DNA from: an uncultured Pseudomonadota bacterium
GTDB taxonomy: Bacteria; Myxococcota_A; UBA796; UBA9615
Length of the DNA: 11,041 nt
Direction of reading: 5' to 3'
Assembly (NCBI GenBank): GCA_937907595.1
Contig: CALCXL010000186.1
Span: forward strand, 1-11,041
The notes under the pieces were generated by a model. That model was given only the letters and a program-made list of their open reading frames with translations, was not told where the DNA came from and searched no databases. Within the stretch, counting starts at the first letter, position 1. Every line of letters begins with the position of its first letter. The position numbers and the translations under genes are program-made. This document shows positions 1 through 6,487 of this stretch, piece after piece.

Positions 1-956
1 CGGGTGCCCCCGGTGTTCGCGCGGCTGCTGCTGCGGCGCTTGACCTTGCTGCGGGCCTCGATCGCGGCCTCCGTCCACGCCGCCTGGAGCTCCACGAACT
101 TGGTGGCGGTGTCCAGCAGCAGGCGCACCTCCCGCCCGGTCAGGCGCTTGAGCGTCTCCAGGAGGATGGGGCCCGGGTCGTCCACGACCAGCAGGGTGGT
201 GGCGTCGCCCTCGTCCCCGCCCTTCATGGGCACCGCGTCGAAGGCCTTGCTCAGCTCCACGCTCAGCGTCCCGACGGCGTCGGCGTCGATCTCCCATCGC
301 TTGCCACGGCGTCGCCGCAGGCCGAAGAACTCCGCCCCCAGATCCGCGGCGCGGGCCTCGGTCAGGGTGCCGTCTTCCACGAGCACCTCGAGCAGGCGGC
401 GTCCTTCGCGCACGGCCTTTTCGTTGGCGTTCTTGACCTCCCGGTAGCCGCCGACCTCGGCGTCGAGCAGGAAGTCAAAGAGCAATCCGGAGACGGGACG
501 GTGCTGGGGCATGCCCGGCGCGCTGCGCAGGACCTCCGCCATCAGCTCGGTGTCCGCGTGGCCCTCGGTGATCGCGTTCCACCAGAAGCTCGAGCCACCG
601 GTGGGCGGCGACGGCAGCAGACCCAGGGCGGCCATGCGGCGGGCCACGACCCCCGCCTCGCCCCCGTGGTGGGCCATGTACTCGTCGACCACCTTGGGGG
701 CCACGTAGCCCAACTGGGCGGCGATCCGGTTGATCGCCTCCTCCCGCGTGGCCACGCTCGGCGCCGCGGCGATCGCGTCCTCCGAGGGGTCTACGCGGCG
801 TCGACCGCCCGGGATCCGGACTTTGTCGCGCGCCTCCGCGTCGCCTTCCAGGTCCGCGATGGTGCTGCGGATGTTGTCACCGGCGCCCATGCGGGGCACT
901 TCGATCTTCCGCGTCATCGCCTTGACGATGCCGCCCCAAAGCTGATCCGAAGCCAT
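1..956 (-). CDS. MshEN/GspE-N-like domain protein, 3' end outside window
   Basis: The reading frame is open from an ATG at 956-954 to the left edge, giving 318 residues with no stop, so the C-terminus is missing. GC3 is strong throughout. A purine-rich ribosome site (GAGGAG, 961-966 on the minus strand) sits 4 nt before the ATG and fixes the start. Residues about 187-213 (RLLEVLVEDGTLTEARAADL onward) and 230-294 (LLVVDDPGPILLETLKRLTG at 255-274) resemble the MshEN domain, which forms the N-terminus of GspE/PilB-type ATPases and binds cyclic-di-GMP in some members. Residues 1-180 are not recognised; they are charged and helical-looking. No Walker motif is visible in the part present, so this could be a full secretion or pilus ATPase cut by the window, or one of the free-standing MshEN regulators. 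The domain call is from memory of the family pattern and is moderate. Confidence 0.6.
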   Translation of the reverse strand, partial: MASDQLWGGIVKAMTRKIEVPRMGAGDNIRSTIADLEGDAEARDKVRIPGGRRRVDPSEDAIAAAPSVATREEAINRIAAQLGYVAPKVVDEYMAHHGGEAGVVARRMAALGLLPSPPTGGSSFWWNAITEGHADTELMAEVLRSAPGMPQHRPVSGLLFDFLLDAEVGGYREVKNANEKAVREGRRLLEVLVEDGTLTEARAADLGAEFFGLRRRRGKRWEIDADAVGTLSVELSKAFDAVPMKGGDEGDATTLLVVDDPGPILLETLKRLTGREVRLLLDTATKFVELQAAWTEAAIEARSKVKRRSSSRANTGGT

Positions 957-960
957 GGTT

Positions 961-966
961 CTCCTC
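961..966 (-). promoter_or_regulatory. Shine-Dalgarno of the MshEN-like gene
   Basis: GAGGAG on the minus strand, 4 nt upstream of the ATG at 956-954. It is one of only three strong ribosome sites in the window and decides this start over internal ATGs. Confidence 0.7.
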
Positions 967-1035
967 GCGTTCGGCCGCCGGCCGACACTGGTATCGATCC
1001 CCCCTCCCAGGGGTCCCTGCTTGCGCGGGGACGCC

Positions 1036-1041
1036 ATCATA
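1036..1041 (-). promoter_or_regulatory. Candidate -10 box (TATGAT) for the MshEN-like gene
   Basis: Read on the minus strand the bases are TATGAT, one of the few AT-rich hexamers in this divergent intergenic region. A start point about 7 nt downstream would give a leader of roughly 70 nt before the ATG at 956. No convincing -35 element is seen. Confidence 0.35.
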
Positions 1042-1078
1042 ACCCCGGCGGCATGCTGGGGGGAGGGGAGGATTCGGA

Positions 1079-1130
1079 CGATCGCGATCGGGGCCTCGGA
1101 TCGCGCCTCCGATCGGAACTCCGGCGATCA
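1079..1130. repeat. Iterated GATCG motif in divergent promoter region
   Basis: A perfect 12-bp palindrome, CGATCGCGATCG (1079-1090), is followed by spaced copies of the same word: GATCG at 1086, 1099 and 1111 and GATCA at 1126. The first two copies are followed by CCTC after 2-3 bases and the third by the related ACTCC, so the unit is roughly GATCG-N(2-3)-CCTC every 12-13 bp. The block ends 6 bp before the -10 box of the plus-strand methyltransferase gene. It could be a regulator-binding array; repeated GATC also means repeated Dam-type sites, although whether such a methylase exists here is unknown. Confidence 0.5.
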
Positions 1131-1135
1131 GCGTC

Positions 1136-1141
1136 TACACT
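1136..1141 (+). promoter_or_regulatory. Candidate -10 box (TACACT), near-leaderless
   Basis: TACACT lies 6 nt before the GTG start at 1148, so a start point about 7 nt downstream would coincide with the start codon. No Shine-Dalgarno is present before this GTG, which fits a leaderless transcript. No -35 box is recognisable. Confidence 0.45.
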
Positions 1142-1147
1142 TCGGCC

Positions 1148-1939
1148 GTGAGCCCCTCCTCCGCCCATCCCGGGATCCTGCGCGTGGGCCGAAGCCTGCG
1201 CCGACGATTCGGTGCCTGGCGCCGTGCCCCCTTGAGGCTCGGGGGCACCTGTACGGTGGCCGGTCAGCGGCTGCGGGTGCCTCGGGGGCTGCAGCATCCC
1301 CTCTGCGACTCGGGGCCTGCGTTCTTCTGCCGGACCGCGGGGCCCATGGTCGCCCCGGGGCAGCGGGTGCTGGTGCTGGAATGCGGCGCGGGGCTGGGCG
1401 CGATGCTGGCGGCGTCGCGGGGTGCGACGGTGGTGGCGGTCGACGGATCGGAGGCCGCGCTCGCGGCGGCCCGGGCGAACGTCGACGCGGCCGGGCTGTC
1501 CGCAGAGGTGACCTTCGCCCCCTCCGTGCCCGCCGACTGCGAGCCCTTCGACCTGGTCTTCGAGCGGGGTGGGGCGATGCGGAGCGCGGAGGAGCTGTCG
1601 TCCTGGCTGGGGGAGACCGGCCGGCTGCTGCGCCTGGTCCCCCAGGGATCCGGGCGGGACCGGGCGCCCACGGGCTTTCGTGCGGTGCGGCTGGCCCGCA
1701 GCCCGGGGTTCTTCGCGCCCTTCGAGGTCCTGAGCATCGGCTGGGACCTGGAGGCGGCCCGCACCGAGCGCCACCGCGCGCGGGGCAGCGACGACGCCAC
1801 CCGCCGAGCCTCGGTGTCCCGGCGCCGTTGGGAAGGGGAGATCGGGGCCGCGGACGCGCCCGGGTCGGCCTCCCTGGGGGGCGCCGCCGTCGCTCCGCCC
1901 CTGGGTGAGGCCGCTGCAGACCCCGCGGTGGCGCCGTGA
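1148..1939 (+). CDS. Class I SAM-dependent methyltransferase-like protein
   Basis: 263 residues from a GTG start. The Rossmann core is visible: motif I as VLVLECGAGLGAMLAAS (residues 74-90), the acidic end of strand 2 as VVAVDGSEAAL (D99), and a motif IV-like FDLVFERGG (134-142). The N-terminal 60 residues are basic and contain HPLCDSGPAFFC (50-61), reminiscent of the substrate-side segment in small-molecule or HemK-like methylases, but there is no NPPY motif, so N-methylation of glutamine or adenine is unlikely. The last 70 or so residues are Ala/Arg/Pro-rich and low in complexity. The substrate cannot be predicted. The stop overlaps the start of the next gene (GTGA, 1936-1939), so the two products are probably made together. 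The GTG start is chosen from the adjacent -10 box and the codon bias. Confidence 0.7.
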   Translation: MSPSSAHPGILRVGRSLRRRFGAWRRAPLRLGGTCTVAGQRLRVPRGLQHPLCDSGPAFFCRTAGPMVAPGQRVLVLECGAGLGAMLAASRGATVVAVDGSEAALAAARANVDAAGLSAEVTFAPSVPADCEPFDLVFERGGAMRSAEELSSWLGETGRLLRLVPQGSGRDRAPTGFRAVRLARSPGFFAPFEVLSIGWDLEAARTERHRARGSDDATRRASVSRRRWEGEIGAADAPGSASLGGAAVAPPLGEAAADPAVAP

Positions 1940-2256
1940 GGCCCCGCCGCATCGCCCGCCGCCTGGTCGCCCGTGCCCGGCACTGGGGCACGCCGCACGT
2001 GCACTGCCCGGGCTGCGGCGGCGACAACCCCGTGCCCGACGACTCGGACGAGCGCATCTGCTTCGTCTGCCACGTCCGCTGGTTCCGGCAGCCCCTCAGC
2101 GGCGACCCCGCGCGCGATCACGCCGCCATCGCGGAGCGGGTCGGCCCCGGCGAGCGGTGGACGGCGGTGTGGCACCCCCGGCTGGTCGACGGGCCCGACG
2201 GCGACGGGAAGCGCAACGAGAGCCTGGACGATCTGGCCTTCGTCTACCTGCTCTGA
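1936..2256 (+). CDS. Small zinc-ribbon protein, coupled to methyltransferase
   Basis: 106 residues from a GTG that shares four bases with the TGA of the preceding methyltransferase gene. The N-terminus is Arg-rich (10 Arg in the first 16 residues or so). Two Cys pairs, HCPGCGG (C24, C27) and CFVCH (C42, C45), are 14 residues apart, the layout of a single zinc ribbon or rubredoxin-like knuckle. A later stretch, GERWTAVWHPRLVDGPDGDG, resembles no family I know. A zinc-ribbon partner could bind RNA or a protein substrate for the coupled methyltransferase, but that is inference. A role in the radical SAM system downstream is not indicated, since 431 bp of control DNA separates them. Confidence 0.65.
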   Translation: MRPRRIARRLVARARHWGTPHVHCPGCGGDNPVPDDSDERICFVCHVRWFRQPLSGDPARDHAAIAERVGPGERWTAVWHPRLVDGPDGDGKRNESLDDLAFVYLL

Positions 2257-2313
2257 TCGCGGCAGCCAGCCCCCTCCAATCGCTTCTGTGCCTCCGTTCG
2301 CGCCCGCCCCCGC

Positions 2314-2368
2314 GGGTGTCCGAGGGTGTCCGTCGGTGTCCGCGGACAGGATCGGACACTCCGGACAC
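2314..2368. promoter_or_regulatory. Nested palindromic array of six TGTCCG/CGGACA half-sites
   Basis: Three direct copies of GGTGTCCG start at 2315, 2325 and 2335, exactly 10 bp apart, and are followed by three copies of the complement CGGACA at 2343, 2353 and 2362. The inner pair forms a perfect 12-bp palindrome, TGTCCGCGGACA (2337-2348). The middle pair (GTGTCCG 2326-2332 with CGGACAC 2353-2359) and outer pair (2316-2322 with 2362-2368) nest around it. Helical phasing of the left half suggests protein binding on one DNA face. It lies about 83-137 bp upstream of the start point predicted from the -24/-12 promoter at 2425-2440, the usual place for an activator's upstream sites. It could also fold as an RNA or cruciform hairpin. 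The binding protein is not identified. Confidence 0.7.
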
Positions 2369-2424
2369 GTCTGTATTCGGAGGCGGATCGGCCCCTGCGC
2401 CCCCCTGAAGCCCATCGTCGATCC

Positions 2425-2440
2425 TGGCACGCGTCGTGCT
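2425..2440 (+). promoter_or_regulatory. Candidate sigma-54 (-24/-12) promoter
   Basis: TGGCACGCGTCGTGCT matches the sigma-54 consensus TGGCACG-N4-TTGCA/T with the GG and GC dinucleotides correctly spaced (GG 2426-2427, GC 2438-2439) and one mismatch in the -12 element (G instead of the first T). The predicted start point is about 2450, which gives a leader near 235 nt before the TTG of the glycosyltransferase-radical SAM gene. The palindromic array upstream is placed as enhancer sites normally are. Sigma-54 promoters need an enhancer-binding ATPase; none is encoded in this window. Confidence 0.6.
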
Positions 2441-2520
2441 CTATCACTCTGCGTCGGACCGCGAGGCCGGCGGTGGGGGAGGGGCGCGATGCCGCTGTCG
2501 ACCCGCCTGCCGATCGATTC

Positions 2521-2538
2521 GACAACCGTTGTCTTTTT
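2521..2538 (+). other. Palindrome GACAACCGTTGTC followed by five T
   Basis: A perfect 6+1+6 palindrome (2521-2533) runs straight into TTTTT (2534-2538). As RNA it would be a 5-bp stem with a CCG loop and a U run, a weak intrinsic terminator or pause site inside the proposed leader. As DNA it could equally be an operator. The run of T is unusual for this GC-rich window. Confidence 0.35.
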
Positions 2539-2579
2539 GAGATCTGTCGGGCGGTTCAGCCCGCCGTCCCCGGCAGGGT

Positions 2580-2609
2580 GGGCCCCGGAGCAATGGTGCT
2601 CCGGGGTCC
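2580..2609 (+). other. Strong leader stem-loop upstream of the radical SAM operon
   Basis: GGCCCCGGAGCA (2581-2592) pairs with TGCTCCGGGGTC (2597-2608) around an ATGG loop, with one G-T pair and a possible further G-C pair at 2580/2609. The downstream bases CTCTGCTTTGG hold no true T run, so it is not a classical intrinsic terminator. It lies 78 nt before the TTG start and could be an attenuator, an mRNA-stabilising hairpin or the end of an upstream transcript. Confidence 0.5.
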
Positions 2610-2687
2610 TCTGCTTTGGGGGGCGGGGCGCGGCAGCGGTCGACGGTCCGGAGATCGACCGGCCATACTGGCGGCCCGGACGCCCCC

Positions 2688-5246
2688 TTGAACATCACCA
2701 TCGCCACCCGTGAAGACCTGTTCCCTGCCGTGCACGGTGGGGCGGTGAAAATCGTGCGCACCGCGCAGGCTCTGGCGGCGTTGGGGCACGGCGTCACGAT
2801 CGTGACCTCCGACCGGCTGCGCTACCACGTGTTCGAGGGCGCCAGCCACCGCCAGGAGGCCTACCCGCCGCGGCTGGTGGGCGCGACCCGGGTGCCGCCG
2901 CGGCTGCAGCCCCTGCTCGATCGCCTGGGGGTTCCGGACTACTGGCGCACGGTCAACGCCTTGCTGCAGGCGCTGGGCTACCCCGAGGACGAGCACCTGC
3001 TCTACCAGCCGGTGGTGGACCCTGACTTCTGGCTGCGCACGCTGTACGTCGGCCGCAAGCACCGCTCGGACTGGTTCCAGGCCGAGTTTCCCGGGTTCCT
3101 GGCCCCCTGCTGGGTGGCGGCGCGGATCCTGCGCAAGAAGTGCTCGGTCGTGCAGCACAACGTCGAGTGGAAGCGGCTCGCGGACACCACGGAGCTGGAG
3201 CCCCAGACCCTCGCGCGGCTGCGGGAGATCGAGCTTCAGCTCTGCCACCTGGCCGACGAGGTCATCACCTGCTCCTCGGACGACCGCGAATTGATGCTGC
3301 CCGACGACTTCGAGCGGGAGGAGATCACCGTCATCCCCCACGGCGTGGACATCGAACGCTACGGCCACAAGTCCGGCGCCGGCATCCGCGGCCTGTACGA
3401 GATCCCTGACGACCACGCGCTGGTCTTCTTTCACGGCACCCTGCACTACTGGCCCAACACGGTGGCCTGCCGGATCTTCGCCGAGGAGATCCTGCCCCGC
3501 CTGCGCGCGCGCGGTCGCCCGGTCAAGGTCGTCGCCGCGGGCATGAATCCGCCGGATCGCTACCGGCACCCCGATCTGATCTACCCCGGCGTCGTCGACG
3601 ACCTGCCCACTCACATCGCCGCCGCCGACCTCTGCGCGGTGCCGCTGATGGACGGGGGCGGCACCCGCCTCAAGCTGCTGGAGTACTTCGCGGGCAAGGT
3701 GGCCGTGGTGAGCACCCGCAAGGGCGCCGAGGGCCTGCTCCTGGAGGACGGGCGGCAGGCGGCGCTGGTGGAGGACGGCGACTGGGATGGCTTCGTCGAC
3801 CGCATCGAGCGGCTGCTGGACGAGCCTGCCGAGCGCCTGGGCATGGGCGCCCTGGGCCGGACCTTCGTGGAACAGTACAGCTGGCTGGCCGTGGGCCAGG
3901 CCTTCACGGATCTCTATGAGGGACGCGCGCGTGTGAGGGGGACGGACTTCAACGCGGCGCTGGCGGGGGGCATCGCCGCCGACGATCGGCCGCTGGGGGA
4001 GATCGGCGCCGAGCGCGCGGCACTCGAAGACGCCGCCCTGGATCTCACGCACCGCAAGGAGCGGCGAGGCAACGCCAGCACGCTGCTGAAGCCGGACGTG
4101 GAGCCGAAGATCGTCCACTGGTCCGCGGATCAGGTGGTGCACGCCCTGGACGACGCCGCCATCACGGCCCACCTGCCCGCGGAGATCGACTGGCAGAAGC
4201 CGCGCACGATGATTCTGCTGCTCAACAAGCGCTGCAACCTCAAGTGCGACTTCTGCGACCTGTGGCATTACACCGACCTGATGCCCTTCGAGTCGGCGGT
4301 CACGATCATCCAGCGCGCGCCGGCTGCCGGGGTCAAGACCCTGGTCATCACCGGCGGCGAGCCCTTCGTGCACCCGCGCATCTTCGAGATCATCGAGCTG
4401 GCGAAGAATTTGGGCCTGGGCGTCAACATCACCACCAACGGCACGCTGCTGACGCGGGACCTGCAGCGGCTCAAGGACAGCCGGGTGGATTCGCTCAGCC
4501 TCAGCCTCGACGGCTTCGAGGCCAACCACGACCGGCTGCGCGGCGTCGACGGCACCTACAGCGCGGTGATGAACGCCATCGATGTGCTCAAGGCGGAGAC
4601 GGACATCCACCTCAACATCTACTTCGTGGTGACCAACCAGAACGTGGCCGACCTCAAGCCGGTCTACGACATGACGGTGCAGCGCGACGTCGCCTTCGAC
4701 TTCTGGCCGGTCAACGGGTACCCGCACCTGTACATCGCCACCGACGCCGACCGCGCCACCTACCAGGACGCCATCGGCTACATCGCCCAGACCTCGCCTG
4801 ACGTGGCCGCCCGCATGGACTACTACCGCTACGGGCAGGAGTACATGGACGGTCGGCGGGACCACGTGCGCTGCCTGGGCCTGGTGGAGCAGTTCGGGGT
4901 GAACCACGAGGGGCAGCTGGTGCCCTGCTGCGTGTGGGATCAGAAGGGGCTGCAGGTGGGCTCGGCCCTGGAGGAGCCGCTGGATCAGCTCTTCTACGGG
5001 GAGAAGGCGCAGGCGCTGCGCAAGCAGATCTTCGAGGTGGGCTGCGTGGACCAGTGCTTCAACCACAGCCTGTACGAGTTCCAGCAGGCGACGAAGCTGC
5101 CCTTCGTGGTGCAGGAGGCGCAGGCGCCGGTGGACGCGGACACCGCAGTCATCAAGGAGTCCGGTCAGGCGCGGGAGGGCGAGGCGAAGGCCCGGCGCAA
5201 GGCGGCGGCCAAGGCCCGGCGCGCGAACGAAGGGGCGAAGGCGTGA
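2688..5246 (+). CDS. GT4-like glycosyltransferase fused to radical SAM/SPASM-like enzyme
   Basis: 852 residues in one uninterrupted frame. Residues 1 to about 400 form a two-lobe GT4-type glycosyltransferase: the start MNITIATREDLFPAVHGGAV (TTG read as Met) has the acceptor-side Gly-rich loop, HNVE follows in the first lobe, and the nucleotide-sugar lobe has VFFHGTLHYWPN and GGGTRLKLLEYFAGK, with E332 as the likely conserved glutamate. A linker of about 100 residues leads to a radical SAM domain with CX3CX2C at C516, C520 and C523 and a GGEP motif at 556-559. The C-terminal cysteines C729, C747, C748, C786 and C790 suggest a SPASM/twitch-like extra iron-sulfur cluster. The last 28 residues are a Lys/Arg/Ala-rich tail. 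TTG 2688 is preferred because the Rossmann strand begins there; another TTG at 2616 would add 24 unconserved-looking residues. Neither has a clear ribosome site. It overlaps the next gene by GTGA. It likely transfers a sugar and carries out radical chemistry on the same substrate, which is unknown. Confidence 0.85.
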   Translation: MNITIATREDLFPAVHGGAVKIVRTAQALAALGHGVTIVTSDRLRYHVFEGASHRQEAYPPRLVGATRVPPRLQPLLDRLGVPDYWRTVNALLQALGYPEDEHLLYQPVVDPDFWLRTLYVGRKHRSDWFQAEFPGFLAPCWVAARILRKKCSVVQHNVEWKRLADTTELEPQTLARLREIELQLCHLADEVITCSSDDRELMLPDDFEREEITVIPHGVDIERYGHKSGAGIRGLYEIPDDHALVFFHGTLHYWPNTVACRIFAEEILPRLRARGRPVKVVAAGMNPPDRYRHPDLIYPGVVDDLPTHIAAADLCAVPLMDGGGTRLKLLEYFAGKVAVVSTRKGAEGLLLEDGRQAALVEDGDWDGFVDRIERLLDEPAERLGMGALGRTFVEQYSWLAVGQAFTDLYEGRARVRGTDFNAALAGGIAADDRPLGEIGAERAALEDAALDLTHRKERRGNASTLLKPDVEPKIVHWSADQVVHALDDAAITAHLPAEIDWQKPRTMILLLNKRCNLKCDFCDLWHYTDLMPFESAVTIIQRAPAAGVKTLVITGGEPFVHPRIFEIIELAKNLGLGVNITTNGTLLTRDLQRLKDSRVDSLSLSLDGFEANHDRLRGVDGTYSAVMNAIDVLKAETDIHLNIYFVVTNQNVADLKPVYDMTVQRDVAFDFWPVNGYPHLYIATDADRATYQDAIGYIAQTSPDVAARMDYYRYGQEYMDGRRDHVRCLGLVEQFGVNHEGQLVPCCVWDQKGLQVGSALEEPLDQLFYGEKAQALRKQIFEVGCVDQCFNHSLYEFQQATKLPFVVQEAQAPVDADTAVIKESGQAREGEAKARRKAAAKARRANEGAKA

Positions 5247-6487
5247 CGGTGTCGGACCTGAACCTGGGCGGCTCCTACATGGTGCTGGAGCTCACCAACC
5301 GCTGCCCGCTCAAGTGCGGCCACTGCGCCGTCGCGGAGGCGGACGCCGGGCACCCGCACTACGGGACCATCGAGCACATGTCCATCGGCATGGTGCGCGA
5401 GCTGCTGGTGGACCTGCGATCGGCGGGGCTGCGCTTCGACAACCTGGTGTTGTTCTGGCTGGGCGAGCCCCTGAGCAACCCCGACTTCGTGGCGATCTAC
5501 GAGCTGATCCTGAAGCACACCGGCGACGGGGAGATCTTCGGCAAGCTGGAGGTGCACACCAACACCTTCCCCATGAAGGAGGCCATCGCCCGCGCGGCCC
5601 TCAACGACCGCGCCATCCCCCAGGTCTGGCACCTGACGATGGACGCGATCAAGAAGGAGACCTTCGCGGTCATCAAGGGTCTGGACGCGTTCGAGAAGAG
5701 CCAGAAGCAGAGCCTGAAGATGGTGCAGCTCAAGGGGGCGACGGGCTCGAAGTGGCCGAAGTTGGCCATGCAGTTCATCGTCAGCGACGTGAACGTGGAC
5801 GAGGCCGAGGAGTTCGTGAGCTTCTGGACGAAGGCGTACACGGACGCGGGTCTGCCCATCGAGACCACCGGCTTCCATGTGCCCGTCGACGGCCCGGAGA
5901 ACTACATCTACCTCAAGTCCCTGGACTGCCCGACACCGGAGGAGCAGGAGCGCCAGAACCGGGTCTACGCGGGGCTCATGAAGCGATTGGGCCTGCGCTC
6001 GCCCGTGGACCCCGACGCGGAGGACAAGGTGGAGTCGGCCATCCCCCGAGAGCTGAGCACGCCCTGCTCGGGCTTCTTCATGACGCCGACGATCGGCAGC
6101 GACGGCCGCATCACCATGTGCACCCGGGACAACAGCTACCACCTGGTCGTCGGCAGCCTGAAGGACGCGTCCTTCTCCCGGCTGTGGCTGGAGAGCCCGG
6201 TGCTGAACCGACGGCGGCAGATGGTGGCGCGGGGGGACTACAGCGAGCTGCCCTACTGCCAGACCTGCTTCATCCCCAGCAGCGTCAACTACTCGGGCAT
6301 CGACCCCGGCCAGATCCAGCAGTTCCTGGGGGCGGCGGGGCTCGACGGGGCCGACGTGCCGGCGGTGGCGGGGTTGCCGAAGGGCGCGCGCCCCTTCCCG
6401 GACACCGAATGGGGCGGCGTCCCCATGGAGCAGGTCTACGAAGACCGCACCGGACCACGACTGGTCCAGATCGGCGGCGGCGCGTGA
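5243..6487 (+). CDS. Radical SAM protein with SPASM-like C-terminal Cys region
   Basis: 414 residues from a GTG overlapping the previous stop (GTGA, 5243-5246). The SAM-binding cluster motif is very close to the N-terminus: ELTNRCPLKCGHC, with C21, C25 and C28. The usual GGEP is LGEP here (G74, E75, P76), a change at the first glycine. C-terminal cysteines C275, C293, C339 and C342 (C-X17-C-X45-C-X2-C) fit a SPASM-type auxiliary cluster. The barrel includes HTNTFPMKEAI and a Lys-rich segment near 150-172 (KSQKQSLKMVQLKGATGSKW). The tail after 345 is Gly/Pro/Ala-rich. ATG at 5279 is a possible later start but would leave only eight residues before the first cluster Cys and lose the coupling. 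SPASM enzymes often modify peptides, but the substrate here is not evident. Confidence 0.85.
   Translation: MTVSDLNLGGSYMVLELTNRCPLKCGHCAVAEADAGHPHYGTIEHMSIGMVRELLVDLRSAGLRFDNLVLFWLGEPLSNPDFVAIYELILKHTGDGEIFGKLEVHTNTFPMKEAIARAALNDRAIPQVWHLTMDAIKKETFAVIKGLDAFEKSQKQSLKMVQLKGATGSKWPKLAMQFIVSDVNVDEAEEFVSFWTKAYTDAGLPIETTGFHVPVDGPENYIYLKSLDCPTPEEQERQNRVYAGLMKRLGLRSPVDPDAEDKVESAIPRELSTPCSGFFMTPTIGSDGRITMCTRDNSYHLVVGSLKDASFSRLWLESPVLNRRRQMVARGDYSELPYCQTCFIPSSVNYSGIDPGQIQQFLGAAGLDGADVPAVAGLPKGARPFPDTEWGGVPMEQVYEDRTGPRLVQIGGGA

Noticed and set aside
4..447. A 147-residue Arg/Ser-rich plus-strand frame at the left edge
   Set aside because: It lies opposite the MshEN-like gene, which has normal composition and a ribosome site; the plus frame has none.
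2314..2368. The TGTCCG repeats as a CRISPR array
   Set aside because: Units are 8 bp with 2-bp gaps and occur in both orientations; no spacers or cas genes.
3933..3935. An internal GTG as a separate start for the radical SAM half of the fusion
   Set aside because: There is no stop codon ending the glycosyltransferase and no ribosome site in front, so the default reading is one protein; a secondary internal start cannot be excluded.
2556..5066. An 836-residue open frame on the minus strand opposite the fusion gene
   Set aside because: It is a mirror of high-GC3 coding DNA: the product is Val/His/Leu/Asp/Gln-rich without motifs, while the plus strand has clear catalytic motifs over the same bases.
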